Below the pieces are notes generated by a model that did no database searches, was not told the DNA's origin, and saw only the letters and a list, made by a program, of their open reading frames with translations. A program made the translations under genes and the position numbers. A stretch of DNA of 64,000 nucleotides. Origin: Stratiolaelaps scimitus (Eukaryota; Arthropoda; Arachnida; Mesostigmata; Laelapidae). Below are positions 35,861 through 46,355 of the stretch, one piece after another; positions within the stretch are counted from its first letter, which is position 1, and each line of letters begins with the position of its first letter. The stretch spans positions 5,843,501 to 5,907,500 of the forward strand of contig JABWDB010000013.1 in assembly GCA_019614645.1 (NCBI GenBank), read 5' to 3'.

Positions 35861-36554
35861 GACGCATCGACGGCTTGAAAGCCTTAATAAGTGAAGATCG
35901 ATTTACGCTTATTTATCTAGAAGGCGACATTTGGGTTTTGGGCGAAAACAATGAAACAATTGTGTCGAACAGAATACTTCAAGTATACCCACCCTGAGGT
36001 TCTATCCTCGTGAAGTGAAATGTACCTTTGTTGTAAATCCAATAAGAGCTATTTCACATCAAAACTAGCTTAGCATATAGCAACCGAACAGCACAAGATG
36101 GGTTAGAAGAGGATCTCCGAACTGCACAGTATGATCTGGAATCAAAGGCGAACTAGCGGATGTCATTCAGCCCGAATGTGTTCAGTGATAGAGAAGATAA
36201 ATAGTGAACGATCTTTAAGAATACACCGGTTGCCATGAGGCAAGATGCCTACGAACCAGCATGTGCCATGATGCAATAGTAATCGATTTAACGCTTCCTT
36301 CAATTAAACGTCCACGCAGGTTAGTTGAAGTGACGAATATAGAGGACATTTAATAATTGATTTACCCTCGGAATCTCAGCAAGGTATTCAGCGAAGGAGC
36401 AGCTTAAGTGTAAAACAGCCAAACTTTGCGCATACTTGCTTCGCCCCCAAAAGTCAAACTAAGTATGCTCAGAGTTTGGTTTGACGCATGCCTCAATTGA
36501 CCAATTCGCTTTTTACCCATTTTGAATTGTTCAATCACTCGCAAAACCACTTGA

Positions 36555-36585
<31 letters not shown>

Positions 36586-39442
36586 CAATATTTCAATTTG
36601 ACGTTGACGGTGGTCAGCCGGACAAGGTGGCGCCAAAAAAAAGGTTAGCACAACTCCTTCAAATCAAATGAACAGCTCACCGCGACATTTTTCATGGCTC
36701 AACAATATTTGTCATAGCAAAACAGTCTCCTCCACGCATTAAATTGTGATGGCACACAGTGGTCGCCCCCATCAGGAAGGGGGCGATCATATAATTTTTT
36801 CGTTTCCAATTTTTCCCTCTATTCCCGCCCCAGCCTTCGGTCGTCGTCGTCTTTGCCCGTGTGTCGCGCTGTTTACCATATAAATCGTGCATCAAGGCTC
36901 GCCGCGAGAAATAACATCATCTACATTTCCAATACACCGCTATTCGTGCCTTCCATCTGCCTTCACACAGCCTGTCGCCCACTGCTGCAGCTTGCGCAAG
37001 ATCGCAAGGAGGCGGATGCTTCGGGCCAGGCGAGCTGTATAGAATGAGCCCGGGGGCCAGGCAAAGTCTAATAGTCAACTATTGACTGACTGTCCCGTAG
37101 CCCCGGGAGGACGGGGCTTGCGGAAGGAGTCGACTTCTTCCATATCACTGAAGGCGGCGCGGGATATCCGCCCTCCGACGGGCTGTCGCCCTTTGACACT
37201 GCTGGCTGATAGGGAGAGACTGCGCGGTTGGATATGCGGCCGAATTGTGGCCAAGCTGTGGTTGCTCCTGCCGCGACTCTGTGGCCTGGAGTCGGCCAGA
37301 GCAGTCGACCCTCCGTCGATTCGCCACTCTATATGACGACGACTGAGTGAGAGCGAGCGAGAGAGAGAGAGAGAGAACGAAGACATTCTACAACTGATCC
37401 TTCTCAGCCTCTCCCCCATTATAAACGATTGTACCGAGGACGCAGCATGGCGTCATGACGCTTATGACCGATAGGTAATCCTTGCGCAGATGTGTGCTCT
37501 GGGTGTATATATATATATATATATATACTTCATTTAGCGCTAGTGGTTGGTGGCTTCGAAACGCACAAGCCACAAGTGCTACCATTTTCACTCAGTATGA
37601 CCCGAGGGCCGGTCAGGCCCACGTTGGTCTTAGCTCACCCCGCGCATCTAGCGAGTGATAGAGTCTACTACTCGAGACGACGAAGACGACGACGAAAAAA
37701 TTACATTTGCATACACAGTTTTCTATCTCGCAGATCCAGCAGCCGGTAGCAACCACATCAGGTGCTGCTCCCGTTTACAAGGCTCTGCCCGTCCGCCTTT
37801 CCCTGTACAGCTTTATACGAGCGGCGAATCCATGCAGATAAGAGAATTCATGTGTCATACGGCATACGGCGTCGCTGCAGTGGATACCTCAAAGTCTTTG
37901 CGCTCGCATAGTCGTGAGGCTCTGTTGCAGCTCATTGTTGGCAAGATAGAAACATGCGGACGAATCAGATCACGAGAGCAGCTCGGGTATACAACTTGTT
38001 GCCTCATAAAATTGTGCACATCCGCCCCATCCCTTGCATCTAAACTTGAAATACTATCGAATTAATTGTATCGTATATTCGCATTGAATTGTACCTGTTG
38101 ATCAAACTTAGTGCGAATTCGCTGTCCACTTCTGCTGGCTAGTCCACTTCGCAGTCTCGAATAAGGGGCAACTTTTCTATTCAAAGTATAAAAAACACAG
38201 TAATCACGTGACTGTTCATTATCTCTATCATAAGCCATCAGCCACCAGATACATAGTCTCGCCAGTCAATCAGATTGTGGTGCTCGGTATTTGCCTGACG
38301 CGTGCATGCCTTTCGCCCTCATAGGAACACACAAACCACATGCGATTTATGTGCACTTCTCGAGCTCCAACTGTCATATCATATCCTACTACCCGTCGGC
38401 TCCTCGTGCTACTTACGTCTCAGCCTTGCGAGCTCCTCGCCATAGTTTCTACACAGATCTATCTGCATACAGCACCATTATGCTCTCGCGCTAGCGTAAT
38501 CGTCCTGTCGCGCTGTTCGTTGTTCCCCATGCGAATGCAATCGCTGAAGACGAAACCGCTGTTCGAGTCGTTAGCCAACGTCGTCATCCTGCCCATTGCG
38601 AGCTACGACGGCCAGCAACAATGAGGGAATAACGCGAGCCTTTGCATACACATACATGCTTGCACTGTGCTGTAAGTATACAAGAGCTGGAGTAGAGGAC
38701 GAGAGGGAACGAACCGCGCGACAACCCAATGAGATCATTTAGCTGTTCGATGCCTGTGTCGACAGTAGGTTGTAACAGGCCTCGACGCCTGTTACTTCCT
38801 CTTTTATAGGCGTCATGGCGGGCAGCAATGGTCGGAACGACCAGCTTGGTCGACCCCCCCGAGTTCTCCCCCCACTCCGATTCCCTGTCACCCCCTGAGA
38901 AGTAAAGGGGGCCTGGACAGCTAAAGGAGAGCAGCACCTTATGTCACTAATGGCAAGAGGATCAAAGTGAAGCCTCTCCATCCAATCTATCCCTTGTTCC
39001 ATAGCAGTAGCAGCAGGTTTCGCTCGGGCTTCGGGCCTGGCTTCCTCTGAAACACTTTAGCTATATGTTCTGAGATGTAGGGAACTGTTGAGCCAGGTTG
39101 AGTAATCGGATATGGAAGTTTGCTTTTGGCTGGCCACAGCGACAGGAAAGCGATGGGGATTGCTATCGAAAGACCCCGCTACGATGGCTGCATATGTATG
39201 TGCTCAGTGTGAGGGGTACCGATGCAATTTGGCCACCCGGTACGATCAAATTTTTATCGGTTCGCCGTCATCAACCGCTCACCCTCAGCAGCTCAACCTG
39301 AGCGCTCAGGTTAGAAATTGGGTGTTAAATAGGGTAAATCTAGCAAACGACGATAATGGCGCGATAACAAGCTAATTATTTAATGTCTCCTGTATATTGA
39401 TGTGTTCTTGATGGATGTCTACGAGCATCGAGTATGCAAATG

Positions 39443-39444
<2 letters not shown>
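35861..39444. other. No recognisable gene
   Basis: The stretch contains a (TA)n tract at 36558-36585, another near 37506-37527, a GC-rich patch at 36.9-37.4 kb with GA repeats and scattered open frames up to 136 codons, none with a domain. A frame at 39112-39375 has fairly balanced composition but no splice support. Confidence 0.4.
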
Positions 39445-39532
<88 letters not shown>

Positions 39533-39553
39533 GTATATATATATATGTATATC
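39445..39553. repeat. Long (TA)n microsatellite
   Basis: About 85 bases of near-perfect TA repeat, then an interrupted TA tail with ACG and TGT units. It is the longest TA tract in the window. Open frames through it read Ile-Tyr repeats and are artefacts. Confidence 0.95.
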
Positions 39554-39938
39554 CATTCAATTACGTAGATACTGCTGTATTTTCACTCAACGCATCGTCG
39601 CTACAAAAGCGAGGAGGTGCATAAGAGGCTAGGGAGGGATTGAGCAGGAACAAGAAGGAACGGGTTGAACACCAACGACGAGAGAAGACTCTTTGGCGAT
39701 GATGACGCTTTCGCCCCTTTAGATAGCAGGGCGAAAATAGACGTACATTTAATGGCTCTGCATCGATTTGGTTCCAGATCAGTTTACAGTCGTGCGCCGA
39801 CGCTCGGCCACGAATCATAGTGGAAGAGGAGGGACCACACTCATTCGGGTAATGCTCTGACGAGATAGTTAGCCTCTGAGTTTGATTTTGAGATATGACC
39901 ACTCGAGACGGAAGATCGACTGTTGAGCTATTCAACGC

Positions 39939-40045
39939 AAGAAGGCGCTGCAGAAGGAAAGAACCTGCGCGCTTGTCCCCGGTAGCGCGAATCAACCTAT
40001 GGTAGACCCCTTCGAGGAAGTTCGCAGTGAGAGGGCCGTGCCCGC
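39939..40045 (-). mobile_element. Repeat family C, copy 2 (coding relic)
   Basis: AAGGCGCTGCAGAAGG, TTGTCCCCGGTAGCGCG and GTAGACCCCTTCGAGGAAGT match copies at 6877 and 40818. The minus strand reads FLEGVYHRLIRATGDKRAGS and LLQRL, close to copy 1, within an open frame that continues for 162 codons (39561-40049). This is the longest open version of the family here. The identity of the parent element is unknown. Confidence 0.6.
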
Positions 40046-40817
40046 CCAAGGTCTCAAAAGCAAGGGGGGAAAAAGGTGGGTTGCTTGGAGTGCGGCGTTT
40101 TTCCTTAGCTTGGCCCGCTCCGCACGCGCTACCGCGTAACCGGGGATGGTTGCACAGTGGTTGACATAAGAATGTGCTAGAGTGTCAACCACCGTGCCGT
40201 CCCAAACAAGGTGCTGGCCTTGATGGAAGGGGATAAGGGTGAGGCTGTCAGGGCGGCGCCCGTCAGAGGTGTCCAGGTCCTGTGGCTCCCTTATACAAGG
40301 GATACCGGTGGATTATTCCTCCTCGTATATTTGATTGATTTGTTTTGTTTTTATTCTAGTTATCGTTTGAGCTCGCATTTCCCTACCTTGTTCCATGTTC
40401 GCTCTACGTAGAGTGTACGACCTGTGTACTATATGTGCGCGTATTACACATAGTGTCATTAACAATGAGGTGCCTAGGTTGCCAGATCATAGCATTGCAG
40501 TACCTGAGATAGCAGCGTGTATTGAAGTGGAGTGCACGCATGTGTCCTCTGATTGGCGGGCGCACACAGATGCACCACGTCACTGGGCTCGACGCAATAC
40601 GCTACCCTGTTTTTAAGAGGTTAAAGGTAAATCCTTTATGGACACCAGGTCTCACACCGAGGTATTTGCCTGGTAGTGTCAGATTCTTACTGACTAAACG
40701 CAGAACCGATTTTGACTTAGGGGCAATACGCTACCCGAGGGCACTGAGATAGTTTCACGAATGTACATAATTAAAAATAGAAAATTATGGCATTACCCCT
40801 CTGCCTCTGCACGGCGC

Positions 40818-40935
40818 GCAAAAGGCGCTGCAGAATCTTCAGGATCCTTCCTGCTAAGGAAGGATCCTGCGCGCCTGTCCTAGTAGTGTGGATCAGCCTG
40901 TGGTGGACTCCTTCGAGGAAATTAGTAGGGCGGGA
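40818..40935 (-). mobile_element. Repeat family C, copy 3, carrying an inserted hairpin
   Basis: GGCGCTGCAGAA is followed by about 20 extra bases and then AGGAAGGATCCTGCGCGC, GTGGTGGACTCCTTCGAGGA. The extra bases are the inverted copy of the adjacent stretch, so CAGGATCCTTCCT (40840-40852) and AGGAAGGATCCTG (40857-40869) form a perfect 13-bp stem with loop GCTA. Copies 1 and 2 lack the insertion. Confidence 0.65.
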
Positions 40936-41423
40936 AGGAAGTGTCCTAAGCCCAACGTAAATCCCACGGATTTAGGCTATTTTGCACGCAAACACTTCAT
41001 ATGTATTATAGTACGCCGGTGCTAAGTAAAGCCAGCTTGAATGTTAGAAGCAATACTTTTTAGATTAGGTATATTACACACGTGCCACATAGATTTATGA
41101 TTTATATCATATTACAATTATTGATCCTTGTAGACGCTCGTTGCAATTCAAATGTCAACGGCGACGAGACATTTCGAACTCGTCGTTAATCGAACTTACG
41201 GTGTGTTCTGTATATTATGCATATTTTTATTGTTCAATTCGGTATTTGCCCGAGCATCTGGTCAAATACCCTCGTCTGCTCCCAGCTTTGTATATGAAGC
41301 CGTAACGATAGCTATCTTGCAGGGCCATTTCGAGCTGCTTCCAGCTATTCAAATGTCAGCGAATATCTGCCAGTGAGTGGTCACATCGTTGGCTATTGGC
41401 ATTTTGCTGCTCGCTGTATTAAC

Positions 41424-41471
41424 CTGTCTATGTGTACATATGTGTATATATACATATGTACACATAGACAG
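41424..41471. repeat. Perfect 19-bp inverted repeat, 10-nt loop
   Basis: CTGTCTATGTGTACATATG (41424-41442) faces CATATGTACACATAGACAG (41453-41471). The loop is itself largely TA and partly self-complementary. It is the longest perfect stem seen that is not a simple TA repeat. Confidence 0.9.
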
Positions 41472-44400
41472 TCTGATAGCCATGCGGATGCTTTATATTA
41501 TGATGTATTCGTAAAGGGCATCGTATGCCGTGTTACCAAACCCGTCGAAGACAGCCAATCATACCTGCCCATATGTGTGTTGGCCAGCACGATATCTGAT
41601 CAAGCCATTATCGTTCGCCATTCGACTCAAACAAACAAGGCATAGACATCGATTCAAATTCCACCGAATCAGCTGCAAATTTTTCCGAGCAGTCTTTTGC
41701 TCGATCGAGACTGGGGTGTGGTAAGTATTGAACTCGAATTCTCTCTCTCGAGTTATAGGAGGAATATATCAGAGAGATTAGTAACAGCAGTAGTCGTCAA
41801 TTCGAAAGCCGCCTGACTGCCAACCGATATCTGTCTGGCCCGGTATTGCTAACGGACAGATCGAGCCGCGCTTCACTGGGCCCTATTGCTATCGAGTCAG
41901 ATTGAGTTCGGTCCCAATGGTAGTAAAAGCCAATGCTCCCAGCTCACCCGGACCCGTTATCCGTGAGTCGGTTCCCACAATAAATGAGAATATTTCCTTT
42001 TTCTCCGTCTCAAGTTAGCCAGCCCTCAGCATACAAACGCGTAGCCCGGGCTCAGAGTGATGACTTCACTACTTGGTGCGTGCAACGCTCAACTGGAGTT
42101 CGATCTACTTACAACAACGGATACTGCTGCGGCTACGGCGATGTTCTGCAGCAGTCGAGTGGTAGTTGGCCACGTGGGCTTCGTGGTTCGTCCGTTCTTT
42201 CTTTTGCTCGCGTACCACTGGACGATATAGTCGATGTGTCCCCGATGGCAATACATCGTCACCACGAGACAGCGACAGGCAGGCGGCGCCAATGCAGCGC
42301 CGATTCGAGTTCTAGCCTCTATCTAACTTCAATACATATCTATTCAACGGGGTACCTGTATAACTTACCCCGGCCCTGGTGAACCCCACTTGAGCGGCTA
42401 TATTCTCCTCCAGCTCGTGTGCAGTGCGATCTTGCAAGCAGAACCTGAAACTAGCTGATCCGTTACGAACGAGACGAAGGGTGTCTGATTGAGTGAGCGA
42501 ATGAATTGAACCTCATAAATATCGATGACTATGGACTCATGCCACTAACGAATATTATTATATAGACTCGGAGCCACCCGTGTTACACTGTTTTTCCTTA
42601 AGATCGGACGCCGCTCTCACCCTCGCACAACAGTGGCTGCAACCATTTCGCAGAGGGTGGCAACTCGTCAGCATTGAGAGGGAAATGCTCCTAACATTCA
42701 ATAGAGTTGAATTAAATACCATTCATTTGTTCCTTCATTCATTCAAATTGTGTTTTATTGACGAAACCGCAGTTTTTTTACAATGATTGAGTTCTCGTTT
42801 AAAAAAATATTAAATAGAGAGAGAGAGAGTCAATTTACAAGCATCTACGCCTAGATGGGACGCCGACCGCATCTCCAGACGAGATAGACAGAGAGAAGTT
42901 GATTGTAGATTTCGACTGGGGTACGCAGCCCCAGAAGTAAGGGAACTTGGAGCTTGGGAATACATGAATCATATCCTGGTATAGAGCAATACCTCAGTGC
43001 TATAATGACATGAACCAGTGTCTTGTCCACTGCTTCGTAAAGGTTTGCGTGTCTGTATGGCTAACTAACGTTTGACCTTACCCAGGCCGGTATTTACAAT
43101 GTCTTTACCATCAGTGCCTACCTTGATTTCGATGATTGCTTGATTCCGTGCATTCGTTTTAAGAGGTACGTGTGCGCCTCAATATATACGCCCTTCCACT
43201 CTATAATGTTCTTGTAAAATATTAACGCGGCTAACTCCGGTAATAAGGACGTTCCGCAAAGTCGTGCGTGTGTTTGTGTGTGTGTGTGTGTATAGGCCAC
43301 GGTATCTGCAGTTGCCATATCGCCGTCACAGCCGCCACATTTCGACAATCGCCAACGGTCGCGGACGAAATGTTCGGTCAATGGGTCTGTCGTCGTGAAC
43401 GGTGCTACCCTGCAGCCACCGTTCGCAGTCCAGCGGGTGATCGCTTTCCAAATGACCGGCTCACAGAGAGGCAGGAAGCGGATAAAGCGTAGTCAAGTGT
43501 GGTAGCCCAATTTTGCTTCCAATCCCGGTATACCCGGGAATGGCGGGTCCACATGCGACAAATATACGCAACCTATCCGAACCCTCAAATTGCCTCTACC
43601 TGGATTCGAGTCGGCTGTTGGTCGCACTAAGGGTCGAGGGCCGGAGGCAGGGCGGGGCGTAGGGGGGGTTGGGGTCTATATCGCAGCATGAAATGTCAAG
43701 AATTGCCCTATTGGCCCGCTGTTCGCGTTTAAAGGAATCGCAACCGCGGCTGTTTGACCCTGCTTGAAAGTCGCCAACGTTCGCCCGGTCGTCCCACCTA
43801 CTCCACCGACTTTTTGACGACAAGCCCATCAACTCGCCTGTTTCTTGCGAAATCGTTCGTAAAATATGTGAACACAGTGACCAGAATCTGAGCGATATCG
43901 AGGCACAGACAAAACACAGGGGTCGGTCGAGATCGCTGCAAGGAAGCTGAAAAAAAAAGGTGCAATTGGGAAACTGTGCAGAGTCGATAGGAGCACTTAG
44001 GAAGTCGGGCGGGGGGTGTCGGCATGGACACCGTGCACAGGTGTAACCAAAGTAAACCAAGGGGAACATCGAGCCTGGACATCCGTGTTGAGGGCAACTT
44101 TAGACCGTTGTGAAACCATATCGACAGATTGCCGTTGGCGAGCTGCGGCAAACGATTAGATATTCGCCATCCGGTGCCGAACTCGGGGAACTGCTATCGT
44201 CAAATAGGCTGTCTGGCTTGGCGGGTTGTTGACCGTTGCCAGGCAATGCAGCAAGGCCATATGCTGAGTTAAATACGATTATAAGATCGAAGGTTCTATT
44301 AACGGGCACCGATGTAAACGAGCAAGCATATGATGTCAAGCTCGATCTTGTACGATTGTACGTTTTGTTACGTGCTAGCATTTTTACAGCTGTTTGTGGA

Positions 44401-44526
44401 CCAAAATGCTGCCGCTTCTCAGCAGGAACTGGAGGACTAACTGGAATTTTAACGCGACTTGGCTGGAGAAGAAAGGCCAAACTTCAGTTTACGCTAAAAA
44501 TATCGGTGTAATTAGTGTACCTATCA
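41472..44526. other. No recognisable gene
   Basis: Frames up to 157 codons are open (42.0-42.4 kb plus, 43.6-44.5 kb both strands) but overlap each other and show no domains. Small GA and GT microsatellites lie near 42820 and 43270-43290. Confidence 0.4.
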
Positions 44527-44658
44527 TTGATATCGGCAACACATTTGCACATTTGCATTTTCGAGGGGTCCGTCTTACGAAGCAATGCGAAAGCGGTACC
44601 GTGGACGTTAAATGTTGGCTGAGAGTCAGCCCGAAAAAGTTTTGATATCGGCAACACA
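44527..44658 (+). mobile_element. Short SINE-B-like insert between 17-bp direct repeats
   Basis: TTGATATCGGCAACACA occurs at 44527-44543 and again at 44642-44658. Between them is a 98-bp insert that ends with the stem-loop GGCTGAGAGTCAGCC (44617-44631) and then CGAAAAAG, the same 3' end layout as SINE-B. It looks like a strongly 5'-truncated retroposed copy with its target duplication. A decayed relative is at 58479-58536. Confidence 0.7.
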
Positions 44659-45419
44659 AGCATAAGCCACCTTAGGTGCTTTAGCTCGATCTCTGGTCCC
44701 ATTAAGTGTTCGTTGCTCAAATCGAATATATGACTATTTCATGTATTCGATATATGCATGTGAATTCAATTCAATTAAATTTTTCAATTCAAATCATCGT
44801 CAAATTGTCGCAACTGCAATTTCACAATGCTTAAGTTCTCGAAAAAGAAAAAACAAATGATAAAAGTGTATGCAACACATCATAATAGACACATGACCAT
44901 AAAAGCCGTACGAAAAGTTACCAGAGCAGCGCAGTGTACAAAACCGGAATAGCATTCTATTGAGGCTGTCCTATACAGACGCTATTATTAGGCGCATCAC
45001 CATCCGAACATTACACAAAGTATTTAATTGCACACATAAACTTTTTTTATACACAAGTAGTTAAATTTTTAGCAGCTTTTCTCACTTCGCAAGCGAACTC
45101 TTTTGCTAAGGTGAGAGATCGAATCTCGCGAGGGAGCGAACCCCAGATGACCGGGAGGCGGTAAGCTAGAGCATGGCAGCTAGCCTCTTTAATAATGAAT
45201 GGCCTTACAAATTCCGTCTTTCGTCGGGTCGTGCGTCTTTCAATAGGAGTGATAGCAAAGGAGATGCTATTCGGTATTTTTCCCTCCTAAGTATCTTGAT
45301 TGCAAGGAGAGCAGTCAGGATCGTGCAAAGCTCTTCAATTTGCGGGAGCTCGAGGCTCTCCACAACATGAGCAACGGACTCCTTACGATGCCGACCAAAA
45401 ATAGCTTTAACAGCATTAT

Positions 45420-46130
45420 TTTAAATGACATCGCTCCTGCGAAGAGTTCCTCTGAAACCTCCGCCCGAAATTGTTATACCATAACGTCGTAACGGGACGA
45501 GCTGTATTTTACAAACCACAAGCAGACCCTCGACTAGTATTCCTAAACTCTTGAGCCGCCTCAGTGAGGCGATGACCCCATAGGACCTAGAAGCCAGTCC
45601 ACTCGTGTGATCTTTCCAGCCAAATACCCATTTGGCTGGAAAGATACACAGCCCAAATAGTACCATTTTACATGCTTACACTGTAAGCATTCGACAGTCG
45701 AGGACAACGAAACAGGTAAGCCACAGAGTTGGACTGACTGAACCTGTACTAGCCTCTCCTGCGTCTGAAATAGGGAGATGACTGTCTTGCTTGCATTTAT
45801 AGCCAGTCCGAATGTCTCAAAAATTTCGATCACCTCTTCAACTCTACCAACTGCTACTTGAATATCACTCTGAGCCGGGGGCGGAGAGAGGCGAAACAAA
45901 GGAGGCGTATTGTCCGTGTACGCTATAGTATTACAAAGGTTTCCGGCTGAGATCTTCAACAGGATAAAATTGATCAGCACTTTGAACATGTAAGGGCCTA
46001 GGATAGAGCCTTGTGGGATTCACCGACCTTAACTGCCTATTTTCGATCTCTGCGAGATACGATCTAAACCACTGAACAACATAGAGCAACACAACAAAAC
46101 CACTGAACATAATGCGAGAAGGTTTCCTTT
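45420..46130 (-). pseudogene. Non-LTR retrotransposon reverse-transcriptase relic
   Basis: The minus strand reads WFRSYLAEIENRQ, then in a shifted frame PQGSILGPYMFKVLINF (46016 downward), IAYTDNTPP at the catalytic position (45909-45923) and IFETFGLAINASKTVISLF. These are blocks 3-6 of LINE reverse transcriptases. The catalytic pair is changed from ADD to TDN and the frame is broken at least once, so the element is dead. The 16-bp hairpin at 45610-45645 interrupts the downstream block. Confidence 0.85.
45610..45645. repeat. Perfect 16-bp inverted repeat, 4-nt loop
   Basis: ATCTTTCCAGCCAAAT (45610-45625) faces its reverse complement at 45630-45645 across ACCC. It lies within the LINE relic. 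Confidence 0.9.
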
Positions 46131-46317
46131 AAATGTTTCACCGATGAACGCTGTCGTGCCACCGCAGCCTTTTTCGACTCTCTTAGCAATAACTAGAAAA
46201 AAAGACCCTTAAACTCCCCCGCATTGTTTACACGGGTCGCTTCGATTTCTGAGTTCAAATTTTCGATTTTTCTGATTGTGCTTCTGTTTGCAACCGTGGT
46301 CCATCCATGTATTGAGG

Positions 46318-46355
46318 CCGTGCCCTCTGTACGAGCTGCCGTACAGAGGGCACGG
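46318..46355. repeat. Perfect 16-bp inverted repeat, 6-nt loop
   Basis: CCGTGCCCTCTGTACG (46318-46333) faces its reverse complement at 46340-46355 across AGCTGC. It is GC-rich, just upstream of the LINE relic on its strand. Confidence 0.9.

Noticed and set aside
39402..39632. Open frames of Ile-Tyr repeats on both strands
   Set aside because: Produced entirely by the (TA)n microsatellite.
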